Shown here: positions 1 to 11,249 of the stretch, piece after piece
Layout of the letters: the number at the start of each line of letters is the position of its first letter
Position numbering within the stretch: the first letter of the stretch is position 1
Assembly (NCBI GenBank): GCA_001910725.1
Contig: MJGA01000019.1
Location: 124,001 to 188,000, forward strand
Reading direction: 5' to 3'
DNA length: 64,000 nucleotides
Origin: Phanerodontia chrysosporium
Lineage: Eukaryota > Basidiomycota > Agaricomycetes > Polyporales > Phanerochaetaceae
Notes under the pieces: generated by a model
Database searches by the model: none
What the model was told of the DNA's origin: nothing
Seen by the model: the letters and a program-made list of their open reading frames with translations, nothing else
Made by a program: the position numbers and the translations under genes

Positions 1-672
1 CATCGTTCGTGATTTCGGCTTGACCACGAGCATGGACATCATAGATCCGTGCTAATTGCCCGCTCGGAGTCGTCTGGCGAGTTGCACTGCCGGAGCCGCA
101 CCTTCGATCGTTTGCCACGCATGTTGGTCTACCGTGCTTATTCTTGATGAAACAGGGCGCTGGCTCAGGGCACGAACGCTCCGCAAGATGGAAGGTGCCT
201 ATCTGGCATCGCTATGTTGCACGGCGCACGTCGGCCAGTACCCATATGCGGTGAACGTATCGTCGGGCGTTGCAGGATGCTGCAGTGATCACAACCGTTG
301 TTCCCATATGTCCTCCCAGAGAGTTGGTCCCTCGCACGATCACTGTTCCGCGTCGTCTCATCTCTCTCTCTACTAGTTGTCCACCCTCTCCTTCAGACCA
401 TGATCGAATTCCGTGCGCCCACGAAGTCCGACGGTGACTGCTGATGAACTGTGTTCCTCCGCTTTTCCTTCGAGGATACCATGCCATGTTTGAACCGCGG
501 TATGATCCCGGGGCATTGGCTGAAATCCAGCCGTGGTGGCTGGTGGTAACGGTACGCACAGCAGCCGGGTATCCTAGCTGGACATACGTGCTCTACAAGA
601 CGAGACTGAGGAGAGCGTGGTGAGTACGTTGCCAACCCACCCTCCTACGTCGCAGCTTACCCTTCCTTGCAA
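1..672. other. No gene recognised
   Basis: I see no conserved protein, RNA gene or repeat here. The open frames are short and overlap on both strands. The last 100 bases probably carry the promoter of family copy A. Confidence 0.4.
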
Positions 673-1356
673 TGGCTCAGAGCGGAGTATGTATTCCCTG
701 CAATTCGTCTGGTGATTTATGGGCTTACCGGTAATGGAAGCCGTACCACACGTTCATGGACTACCAGGATCCTGAGAGCCATTCGATTCCGGGCATTTTG
801 GTTCCTCAGCAGGTCTATTCTCCACCCCCTGGGCAGCAGCCCGCCCAACTGCTCCCTCCTCTGCGCTTCTTTGTGGGCCAAGAACTCGGCGTGAACCTTC
901 AGACTGCCAGAGACTTCCCTCTAGGCAACATACTCCGAGACCCCAATGCCGAGTGCGTACTGTCGAACAGCAACAATAGGGCGACGCTGCGAATCATAGT
1001 AAGTGTACTTTGCATGTCTGCCCTGGTGCGCGAATTGACACACATCCTGTGCAGTGGCCTGGATACGACAGATGGCACCACGAGAATAGCTTGGATGCGA
1101 GGCCTGGTCGGACTCTAGAGCAAGTTGCCAGACAGGTAGCGGCTCGCATCTGGGAGTTTCATCAGGTGAAGCGTCGCGCACATTCAAGCCTCGATTCGGG
1201 GTGACTTATGATAGCATGCAGGCAATGAGCACTGTTCCTGGTGGGAATCCAGATTGGGACTTGCGCAATGTGCCTTTCCGTGACCTTTACCTCGTGGAGC
1301 TGCGTAACGTCTCTCAGGGATCCTGGCAACCTGTTCTCTGCCGGCGTGTTGACTAG
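673..1356 (+). CDS. Unnamed small-protein family, copy A (172 aa)
   Basis: Function unknown; I do not recognise the family. Four exons fit: 673-687 (MAQSG), 741-998, 1055-1165 and 1222-1356, all introns in phase 0, total 173 codons with the stop. Landmarks in order: YHTFMDY near residue 7, then PGILVPQQVY, a proline/glutamine-rich stretch, RFFVG, a leucine-rich segment ending RIIV at the second intron, WPGYDRW right after it, FHQ at the third intron, a DWDL segment, and a C-terminus LYLVELRNV..GSWQPVLC. No signal peptide, membrane segment or catalytic signature is visible. It resembles copy F most (shared LQTAR and PQQVY segments). Five further copies lie in the window. The splice model is supported by agreement across all copies; the role is not known. 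Confidence 0.72.
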
Positions 1357-2749
1357 CACGTAACATCCTACTCGTAGCATGCTTTTTGACTCGCCATCGA
1401 GCGCATTTCGGGACATGTAACCATATTTCAACGACTGTAGCCTTAGCCTCCCTTTGATTCGTCGTAGATGATGTGCATATCTATCATGATTATTCTCCTT
1501 CCTGTTTCTTCATCGGCCTAATTGCGTATATCTCAGTCAGAGACCGGTAGAACATGCGCGATTTTGACAGTGTGATGACACGTACAAATTGAGGTAGTTG
1601 ACCAGCTGTGGTACTGCGCCGCTGCCGCATCGTCGATCCTGAGTCTGGGTGATCGTACAGCGTTTACCCTTGAGGTTCAGCCTTAGCGGAACCATCGTCC
1701 TGGCGCGTGAATCCCGTTGTGTTTCAATGCTTTGAGCCTGCAATCTTGCCACATAGCCTAATAGACTGCCGCGGCTATGCCTTAGCGACGCTTTGTACTT
1801 CCTCGTCCTTGCATCGCGCGCTCTTACGCGCGTCAAGGCGCCACATGGATCGAATGGAACTCGGAGCGCGCAAGGGGTTTCCTTCTTCCCGCTACCACCT
1901 CACTCGCGGGGCTCGGGCTCGGGCTCGCATTCGTAGCTCGTCATCCAGGGTATCTTTCCAGCATTTTCGGTTATCTCTACCACGAATACTCAGGCATCCA
2001 GCTGGTGGTAAGGTGGGCCTGCACCTGCCTTTGCCAGCCCTCCTTCAAGCGAGCTGTCCACGGCGCGAAGAGAATGATGACAATCGGATGGCCACATCGC
2101 CAGGCACCTGCCTCGTCCAACTCTACTCATCCGGACCTACCTACTCCACTTTTGAAGGTTAGCGTGCACCAACGACCTCCGCTCCCGGACACGTTGCAGC
2201 CGCCATTTCCCGTGCCGGAGACTCGGGGGCGTATCTGCGCTGATTCCGTACGTAACTCCTGCAGGCCCAAACGATTTGGAATTGACAGAGACCTTGTAGT
2301 CGCGATCTTGGCGTCGCCCGCCGCGATTTGTAGTTGCGCGCGGCGCGACGCCGCTGCGAGTCTCAGATCTGGCTTGGTTGTACTCGAGTTGTTTCAACCA
2401 GCCAGATGCATGAACAGAGGGGCGAATGCTGTGGATGACCGACTCCGACTCCGCGGGCATGCAAGCCGCAGATAGCCCATGGCAAAGTAAATTGGCAGTT
2501 TCCGACGAAGGGCTCGACAGCCCTTGACTCCGCTTGAGAATAATCGTGTATCGGCGGTTCTTTCGCGGCTCTGTCGCGGCTGGAACAGCAGCACAGCGCA
2601 GGATTCGATGGGTTTGCGGCTAGGACCGTGATGTACGTCCTCTCTGCTTGGTGGAAGATGGAGAACGAGCGTGCAGTATATAGCTGCTCTTGCAGGTAGG
2701 TTTTGCTGCAGCACACTCTCCCAAGCGTGAACTTACAGCAACTCGCCAG
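1357..2749. other. Intergenic, no gene recognised
   Basis: Only short overlapping open frames without family resemblance. A TATA-like stretch (TATATAG) near 2678 lies about 70 bases before the start of copy B. Confidence 0.4.
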
Positions 2750-3420
2750 ATGCCTCACAATCAGCATCACGCTCAAGCTCCTACCGGCCAATACCATACT
2801 TTCATGGACTTCATCGGTGACGAGAACCTGCAAAGCAATATTCCGGGCGTTATTGTACCACAGCAGGTGTATACGTCTCCGCCGAGTCAGGCCAATTTCT
2901 CCCCACTGCCGAGCATTCAGTTCTTCCAGAGTGACAGACCCGGTCTGCGCCTTCGGGACGCGCTGAATCTTCCCATCCCGGGCCTCCATGGATCGGTGAG
3001 CGTGCCGGCGTTGTCAGAGACAGGCATGCGGGTTACCCTACGCATTCTGGTGAGTTTTGTCTGCTTGTCAACGTGAAGCGAGCACTCACAGAGAACCATT
3101 CAGTGGCCAGGGTACCAGAACTGGCGTTACGAGAACGGTATTGATATCTTCGACCACACGCAGCGGGCGAATCCTCAGACACTCGAGCGCGTGGCACAGA
3201 AGGTTGCGAAGCTCATCAGTGTCTTCTATAACGTAAGTCTGCGTCGCGCCTGCAACCGTTTGCAGTCCTTATTCCCAATCCCACGCAGGAAATGTCGGGC
3301 AGCCCTGGAAATGTCTCCGACTGGCAGCTCGAACGCATCCCATTTGACCGTCTCTATCTCATCGAACTTCGTCACGTGTCCAGAGGCAGTTGGCAACCTG
3401 TCCTGTCCTACTCTCCTTAA
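2750..3420 (+). CDS. Unnamed small-protein family, copy B (186 aa)
   Basis: Same family as copy A; function unknown. Exons 2750-3049, 3104-3232 and 3289-3420 give 186 aa. Unlike A and F there is no separate start exon: the ATG is followed in the same exon by a His/Gln-rich leader (MPHNQHHAQAPTGQ) and then YHTFMDF. The other landmarks are present: PGVIVPQQVY, FFQSDRPGLRLRDALN, WPGYQNW after the second intron, SVFYN at the third intron, EMSGSPG opening the last exon and ELRHVSRGSWQPVL near the stop. Both later introns are phase 0. Exons 3 and 4 and intron 3 are nearly identical to copy C at 26.3-27.0 kb, so B and C separated recently. Long minus-strand open frames over this gene are shadows. 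Confidence 0.75.
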
Positions 3421-5388
3421 GCGGCGGTCGCATGTCGCTTCCGCCCGGATGAGCACACAGTATTTGGCTTTATGGACTGAACATGTTGTCTGTTTCTTCG
3501 AGTCCCTTGCGCCTTTCACGACTATGACGACCAGCTGTAGCTTATGTATTTATTTACGACCGCCTACATTGACGTATCTGTATTCTAGACAGCGTTGCAG
3601 CACGAACAGATTCACGATGGTATTTCTAGTTTATCACAATTATACATGCGTGACGGTACGGCATCGAAAGCTCACGGGAGAATGTGATAGAGCTACAGCC
3701 GGCGGGACACTGCCTAGGCTTTCTTGATAGACTGTGTGGCGGACATCAAGCTGTAAATCGTTTCTCACCACGAATCTCCTTTCGAAGAGGCCCCATGCAG
3801 AGCGGAGCGCCTGGAACCTGACAGTTCCCAGGGACGCCCCTCTCTCGCCCTTGTACGTGCAGAGATGTTGCCATGCAGCTCGAGCAAGCATCAGAAATGG
3901 GTTATCCATCCGGAATTGTTGTAACAGTACGGGACTAGGGAGAGGAACGAGTAGGAGTAGACAGTGGGACCGCGCCGAGTTTCGAGGTCCAACATCCGAT
4001 GTTCTTGGCACCAATGTCGTGCGCAGGTAGGAAACAGCGCAAGGCGCTGCAGCGACTTTGCCTGGCGGAAGTACGGGTACAGGGTAGCAAAGGCCGAGAC
4101 ACCCAGCGAGATGATGGAGGGCGGTAAACATGGGAACTCGGCCAGAGTCCCACGCGCGGGAAGTCAGGCGCTCTACGTTCTGATCTCAGCCGCAGTTTTG
4201 CTTGATACTATCTACTGTACAAGCGCAAGCCTAGTCATCCTAACGGAGGTCTGCACGCCGATAGCTGCTGAGCTCATACCGAGGTGCGCAACTCATTGAT
4301 CGCTGCACTAGGTCGACCCTACGCATAGTCTGGGTCGAAGAAAAAAAAAAAAAAAAACTCGGCTCCTCATTAGGTCATAACGGACGCAGCGCGCATACCC
4401 TCACTGAGCACGATGAGTTCGTCTAGGATTTTTTCAGGCTAGTACCTATGTATAGCGCGGCGACACGGCGTGGCAGGTTGACCTATCAACAACTTACGCT
4501 TTGTCGCAGTCACGGCCCTGTCCCTGCGCCCAGGCCTCGTCGCCCCGCGGACGCTTCGATCGCGGCCGCCTCGACGGAAAGCTTTCATAACTCGATGCCA
4601 GGAGGAGGCACGTCGCAAGAGCGTGCAACAACCCTCAGCGTATTCAAGCCGTTAACACCGCTCGAACCGCGCGCCGAAGAGCTGCCCGTAACGGTGACCT
4701 CTGGCCATAGCATACTGTACAAGTTGAGCGCAGTTTGACCTCCCTAGTTTGACCTCTCTTGGCCAAGTGCGACTGCCGATTCGTTGACACGTGTGCATCC
4801 ATCGAATGGCGGAAATTGAGTTAACGCTGAGCGGAAGCAGTGTTCCAAGGAGCCAGGCGCGGTGGCAGCTGCACATGGGTACGTCGTAGAACTTCTATCT
4901 TGCGACATGTGTCTTCACACGGTGTTAGCGAGGAGGGTGGACGAGTTGAAGGTGAACCAATACGAAGAGGGCGGGGTCTATTCGAAGTGTCAACTTCTTA
5001 ATATCTGCTGTCATTCACGCTGAGAAGTCGATGCATGTTAATTTGAGGCACTGTAGATGCGATGCGATAAACGCTTCCGACAACGTGAGCGAACCGCTGG
5101 TGTACCTAGCTCAACCTCGGGGTCATTTGTACCCAACCTCCTCGTACATATGCGACAGTGTCTCTCTTTCCCCTTCCTCCTGTTCGCCCCGCAGGCTCTC
5201 GTATCGGCATCCTCCACTTGTTCTGAAACACGCCATCCGCACCTCAACGACTCTGCGTGCTTCGTAGGCGCGACACTGTACCGGCTTTGGCCCAACGCCG
5301 GAGATCGACTGGCGTGCACCTTCTCCAGGTGCGCTACTTGCATTGACCATCTCCTAATTACTTTTTAAGTCTCCTCATGCAGATCTGA
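3421..5388. other. Intergenic, no gene recognised
   Basis: Nearly 2 kb without a protein I can support. It contains a run of 17 A at 4341-4357. The open frames at 3734-4131 and 4448-4738 have no family resemblance. Confidence 0.4.
4341..4357 (+). repeat. A17 homopolymer run
   Basis: Seventeen consecutive A follow GAAG and precede CTCGG. It could be the fossil poly(A) tail of a retroposed sequence, but I could not see a source gene or target duplication, so it is listed only as simple sequence. Confidence 0.6.
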
Positions 5389-6254
5389 ATGTCGCACGCC
5401 GCGGCACGCTGCCCGCCGGAGATTATATATCTCATCGTGCAAGATGTCCTCTATCATGCCGAGTCTAAAGATGGTCAGCCGTCATGCGGCGGCAGGGGGC
5501 GCTGTCGCGGTGTATCGCAACGTGCAGAGACTGGGCAGCGATACTCAGGCACTCTTACTTCCGCCATCTCACACTGCGATCACGGGAAGACGCCGATACA
5601 CTGGTTGCACTGGCCCAATCAGGCTCCATTATCTCCCCACCAATGATCGATTGTCTATCCACGCTGCACCTGGCGGTGGATGTCCTCAGCGCGGCTTCAT
5701 CTTGGATGTATAGCACCACCAAGCTTGCCCAGCTTGGACGTTCTATCTCTATATCCATCATATTCGAAGCCAGAAAAGGACGATCCGCTTACACTACACC
5801 CGGCGGCGTACTCTCTTGGTGTCTTCTCAGGTCGCTGCCCGCAGTCCAGGTCCTTCTCACAGAAGTATCACTCCATGACCTACACTTGCCTAGTCTGTAT
5901 CATGTCAGCACCCTCTTGAGGCGACTGCCAACAGTCCGGTCGTGCATTTGCACGGGTTTGATTCTGGATAGCATGCATGCCCCGCATTTGCTACGAACGA
6001 GACCGGTTCAAAGCAATTTTGAAGTCTCCGCGTCAGCCTGCAAGGTCCTGAATCCTAGCATGTTCGGACCTGATCAACATGAAGACCTGTCTGTGGCTTT
6101 TGAGCTTTTAGCCGCCACACGGTGCCTATTGGTCGATCGCAACATGTGGCGAGGTCTTGTGTCGCTCTGCATACCACTGGCGAGCGGGTGGTTCTACAGT
6201 CCTAGAGTTCAATATCTGTCTCAAGAAGGTGGGTTCGTTGATGTAAATGCATAG
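5389..6254 (+). pseudogene. F-box-like protein, frameshifted near its start
   Basis: The N-terminal frame opens MSHAAARCPPEIIYLIVQDV, which matches the first half of a fungal F-box (PPEI followed by a hydrophobic helix). The second half (LSRCIATCRDWAAILRHSYF) lies in another frame from about 5484 and then runs open to the stop at 6254. F-box proteins bind Skp1 and recruit substrates to SCF ubiquitin ligases; agaricomycetes have large, fast-evolving families. The C-terminal 200 residues are leucine-rich without clear repeats. No intron of normal length joins the frames (the only GT...AG is 22 bases and gives the wrong phase), so this is either a one-base shift in a dying gene or a sequence error. 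Confidence 0.5.
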
Positions 6255-6800
6255 GATATCCACTGAAGTGAAGCACCAGAACCAGAATTGACCGCTGCTG
6301 AGTCTGTGTTGCAGATGCAGAGTTCTTCACATTCCCTTGACAGCATGATGATCATTTCAATGAAGGTGGCTCTCGGTGTCACATCGGCAAATGACCCATC
6401 TCCTATCCTTTATCTGGGACTCTCCATCCCTGCTGCAGTTGTCACTACAGCTCATGGTATACAGCCTGATCACTGGGAAGCATCAGGAAAAACGCTCCGT
6501 GACAAGTTAGCATGAATTCATACGAATGATGCTAACCATAGTATAATGCAGTGAGCCTGTCTAGTGTAGCACATCGATGCTAATTTCTACCCATTACATG
6601 GATTAGAGTATTCTGACATCCAATGAAACTGCGCTACTGGGAGCTCTGTAGGCGAGTATCACATACCTGATTAGATGGGCCGAGCAAGACTCAGGCTTGA
6701 TAGCCACTTGCGTGCTGCTGCACATCGGACCTCTGCATGTATGCACAAAAGATCCTAGAATAAAGCATGATTATATTTGTGCATTACTAGTCGTCAAGTG
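6255..6800. other. Intergenic, no gene recognised
   Basis: Only a 75-codon open frame (6288-6515) without recognisable features. Confidence 0.35.
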
Positions 6801-7600
6801 CTACCGCAACTCGCAGCAGTGTACGTGTGGGAGTCCGCAAGCTGAGGGCTTACTAAGATCTTGCGACTTGAAGGTATACTCCAAGCCCTCCGTAGGTACA
6901 GGTGCCTCCTTTGTGTACAGTCGCCGGATGTATTCCAGGCGAGACTGCTCAATTAACTCTTCTGTAGTGAGGGAGTTGGCATCGTCACCATGCTTCTCAA
7001 GGATTTCCCAGTAGACGTTGTATGTCCCAGGGTATGCTTTGGTGGGGTGCGCCGGAAGGCAACGTCTCTTCAGCTTGCGAAAGCACGGTTGCGCGGTGGT
7101 GGACTCCCCGACGTGAGCGCTGGCAGGTGCTATGGCGGAGGTGGGCTTTGGGACATTGGTTGATGTCACTTCGAGAGCTGTAGCCGCTGTATAGGTCCTA
7201 CCACGCATGTATGCTCTTGCAAAGGGACGAACGCGTAAGGATGACATTGGCGCAGCTATGTATTTGCTTACGGAATGGTAGACACAGTCACTTGCGACTC
7301 AGAGTGTCCACACCCTTGCGCCGCACTTGAATCACAGGTCTCAGCACATGTCACCGCAACCTCAGCATTATTGACACGCACCCTGAGCCCATATCATGGC
7401 CGTCACTTCTATCATTATCGTCGACTTGAATTCCGGTCCCCTCAGAACAGCTGGCTATGTCTCCTTCGCTGTCACGGCCACTTGCATGGTCGAAGTCGTT
7501 CCAAGGGCCTGAGTTGAAGTATTGCGTGTCGGAGATTTGCGAGTCCAGGTAGCCTGAGCTGTAGAGGCTGCAACAGCTATTCAGAAGGTGGTGAGTGCAG
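6801..7600 (-). CDS. Putative multi-exon protein downstream of the Plavaka transposase, 5' end unresolved
   Basis: Not recognised. An acidic, Ser/Asp-rich block (about 7560-7390) appears to splice (GG|GTGCGT ... TTCAAG|T) to a short exon and then (CC|GTAAGC ... GCAAG|A) to a last exon carrying PAYMRGRTYTAATALEV, KLKRRCLPAH, a YNVYWEILEKHGDD segment and a helical stretch EELIEQSRLEYIRRLY before the stop at 6801. The frames agree across both inferred introns, which supports coding. The beginning, possibly near 7740-7790, could not be joined in frame. It follows the transposase on the same strand and could be a second gene of that element or host sequence. Confidence 0.33.
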
Positions 7601-7913
7601 CAGAACTCGAAGGCGTACTTGTGTATCATCTGCAGACCGTCAACAGCGCTCTGACGGCTTTGTTGTGCACCTCTTGGCTTGATCTGAGCAACTGAGTTGA
7701 GCTGTAGGTATGAATCTTTACCATCATCCTGAGACCTCATATCACAAGGCCTCCCCAGAGTGTATGGCGTCGAGACGGTGGTGGTGGTCAAAGGACATGA
7801 TGTTATAGCCGCCCGAGGATGCAGGCACGTCCATTATATTCGTTCGCTGCATTAGTGCCATTAACCATGCACGAGATGCAAATGAAGTCCTATTCCAGTC
7901 TTATTCAAGAGTT

Positions 7914-10900
7914 CTATATAATTGTACCATAAACATGGCGATCCATGAAGGGACTGACCCAGAAAGTGTTACAGAGATCTAACACATTACTACTCGACCA
8001 TCGCGCATCCGCCACTCCACCGAAGTTTGGATATAGGTGAACAGATCGGCGGACAGTCCCCAAATCCACAACAGCGGCACGGCGTGTACCCCCTCGTGTG
8101 TCAGGTGATACCTTGTACATGCCATGCACCGGATCTGCGCGTCGCGGGAATGGCGTGAACCACTTGACATACGCGAGATGGTTGGGGGGATTGCCACAAG
8201 GGAAGATCTCACGCACGAATCGTTTGGGGATCTCGAAAATCACTCGTACACGGGCTACGCGATAACCTACGGAGGCGTTGCATGAGTATATTTATTATCT
8301 CGCATTAGGGAGCCAGATACTCACCGTTGACACCGACAGGACCACCAGAACCATCGTTAACCAGTACGGTGTCGAAACGACCAGGAACTGGTTCGTTCCG
8401 TGCATCGCTGCGTGCCGGTGTGACATGCACCACATCATACACATCGGAGGCATGTCGGTAACGCGGAAAGTCGGCCTCCCAAAATTTTGCCTTATGATAG
8501 ACAGGCACCTTGCGGAAGGAAAAGCGGTAGTCGGCTGCTTGCACGCAAACCTGCGAGTCAGACTGGGTTGGCTGGTTGAAGTGGATGACGAAGCGGGCAA
8601 GGCACTCTGCAAAGTGTGTAGCGCCGTACGCCGCCGCAAGGTGGTCAAATGAGACGGCTTTCACAGACGGCGCCCGAGTCATTAGCACATGGCTATCCTT
8701 ATTCTGATAGATAGGATTTATGTCACGAAGGGGAGGACGGCCAGCCTCGCACCACGCAATGAAACGGCTGTGTCGCCAGATTTTTTCCCGGTGTTCAAGC
8801 CAAAGCGTCATCTGGGTGTACTCGTCCTTTCGATTTGTTGCGCGGTACGCCTCCTTTGCCAGGTCGATATGGAGGCGCTCGGTGTACTCTGTGTTGAAGT
8901 TGTCGGCGGCACCAAAGAGCTCGATGAGATAGCGGTAATGGCGTGTGAAGTGTAGTTTGGGAATATCGAAGTCCTCTCGCACACCGAGTGCAACGAAGAT
9001 TTCTTTATTGTCATGAAAGCGGCGTAGAGCATCGTCGAGAGCAGCCAGGGTATCAGTGCTGTGCACCGGGTACTGCGCGAGGTAGGTGAAGTTCAAGAGA
9101 GAGCGCACTGCGCAGACAAGTGATTGGGGTGAAACACCGTTGGGAAGCCGCATGCCAACAACAATCCCGAGCAAGATACGGCAGATATCTGTATGCTCTC
9201 GACCTGTGAGACGTGACAATTTCGTGATGCCCTTGAAGAATAGGCGCACATTGTGGTTGGCGGGAAACCGACGACAACGAGCATCAATTTCATCCTCACT
9301 ATAGGCCTTCTTGACCCAGGCGACGAGGTGCTTCACGACCCCCTGTAGTAGCTGGTGTAGGATGTCGGGGGTGATCGACATGTAGACGTTGGAGTATGGA
9401 AGGTGCTCCCAGAATGGTTTGTAGACAGGTTTGATACTGACACCTCGACAGGCCTTGACGTAGCCAGCTGTAGAGCTCGTCTTCACAGATGCAAGTACAC
9501 TGAGCACAGCATCTAGATCGCGCTTGGGATGTTCGTCGCCGAAGTCGCCAAGCTCGTCCCGTGGCGCCGTGCAGATTGGACAGTCTCCTGTCTTTACGCA
9601 AGTGACGAGAACCTGCTCAGGGTAGTCCCCGACATAGGCTGCATAGATCGGGTGTATTCGCCGAGTGACTCCATCTGCACTTGTCATTGGTACGCCCTTC
9701 TTCCCAGCCCTGCGCAGAGGTCGCAGGATCTCGCGCATACACGCGTGGAAGAGGTTCGCAACCGCTCGTCGACGAGACGCCTTGTTCTTGATGTGCTCGA
9801 GTTTCGTTGTCGGCAGATACCCCAAGAGAATTTGGCCACGTTGCGAAGGCTTGCTACGGATGTCTTTTGGTAGGTTCCCAATGGTGACGTATACAGGGTA
9901 TGCTGACTTGTTTCGAAAGAGCGTAACTTGAGTCTTGTCCGACGAGATGATGACTGGCATCACCGTACCACCCTCCCGATCTTGGTTAAGAGCTTTCTAT
10001 AGACTCGGAGCCAATAAGCCACTGCCCGCAGCATCAGGAGCCTGAGTATAGCTGAATTTTCTGTACCTGTGCGGCCCACCACCACTTCCCAGTTTGCATG
10101 TCATGATATAGGCGGACAGTCTCGTCAGGATCGGCGTAATGGCGCTCCGGCAGGAAAACAAGGTGCGGCGCGAATTCGGACTCATTGTACAATGCGCGAA
10201 GGCATTCAACGATATCTCGAAAGTAGACGTCGAACGCCTCCCCCGCGACGACGATTTCCTCTCGATGAAAGCGGGGACAATTGGTAGGCAGTGAGTCCAC
10301 AAGTGCATTAAGCTCACGGCTATTGCCATACGACAAACCGAGCTTTTCTTGAACCTAACCGACAGATGGTAAGCAATCTTGCCATGGGTATGGGTAGATT
10401 TCAACGTACACCTTCAATGCCGAGCAGCTCAGACACAGCCGTGGAGCCTGGACCACGCATCTTCGCCCACTGCGCGACTTCCCAATCGGTCTTGCTGGCG
10501 AACGGTGCGTAGCGACAATCGTTGTTTGCATTCGCGCCGTGACCTGCTCCAAGTTTTCCCTCGTATTCGCTGTACACAGACTTGCTCTGGGGCCTACTCG
10601 GCGCCGTAGCAGTTTGATCACTGTGGTTGATAGGCGAGCCCGCCAAAGGTGAGCCGTTATACCGAACAACCTTGACGTCGGTGCGTAGGCTGTCTTCCAT
10701 GTGCTGTTGTCTCTGCTGACTAACGGGCAAGTGCACAGCGTCCCCCAACTCGTGTTCGGGAGGAGCAAGAGGCTCAAGGTCGCCCTCCGAGTTGTCTAAT
10801 GACTGAGACATTGGACGCGGTGGCTCCCATTGCGGGACGTTCTCGTCGTTCACCTCTTGAAGGCTCTCGTCTTCATCGGGATCTGGTAGCAGGTCCGACT

Positions 10901-11249
10901 CGTTGCTGTTATCCTGTCCCTCGCCGGCACCAGTAGCTGACTCGTCGTCCCCCCAGCCAGGTAGATCTTCAGCTTGGTAGTCGATCCCGTAAAAGTCTCC
11001 TTCGAAGTAACGTGCGGGTTGCGGTGCCTGGCCATTCACTGGCACCTCTTCGTCGACATCCATGGCTGCTCCGTTGTCAGGCCGATGATCCTGCATGCCA
11101 GGCTCATCTCGATGCTTGCTCGTTTGGCCTTGGGTCAGGGGCCGATGCGACAGTCGTTGACATGCCGTTTCTGTGGTCCGCGCTTGGTGTAGGCTCAAGC
11201 CAGTACGTGTGGGGAATGGACGCTGACACCCTTGGCAGAGAATGGCCAT
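7914..11249 (-). CDS. Plavaka-type (CACTA-like) transposase, 1050 aa
   Basis: Transposase of a fungal Plavaka element, a cut-and-paste DNA transposon group distantly related to CACTA/EnSpm. Four exons read cleanly on the minus strand: 11249-10410, 10354-10067, 9996-8325 and 8266-7914, total 1051 codons. The N-terminus is a CCHC zinc finger (Cys5, Cys8, His21, Cys30), followed by an acidic linker. The core has the family landmarks: a WWWAAQ segment, VMPVIISSDKTQVTLF, YPVYVTIGNLPKDIR, a CPIC motif, TPDILHQLLQGVVKHL, and a late DFDIPKLHF segment. The last exon opens GYRVARVRVIFEIP, which confirms the third splice, and ends in a short tryptophan-containing tail. No stop or frame change interrupts it, so it may still be functional. 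Terminal inverted repeats were not found, so element borders are unknown. Confidence 0.85.

Noticed and set aside
2363..2989. 208-codon minus-strand frame over copy B
   Set aside because: Antisense of the conserved exon of copy B; no features of its own.
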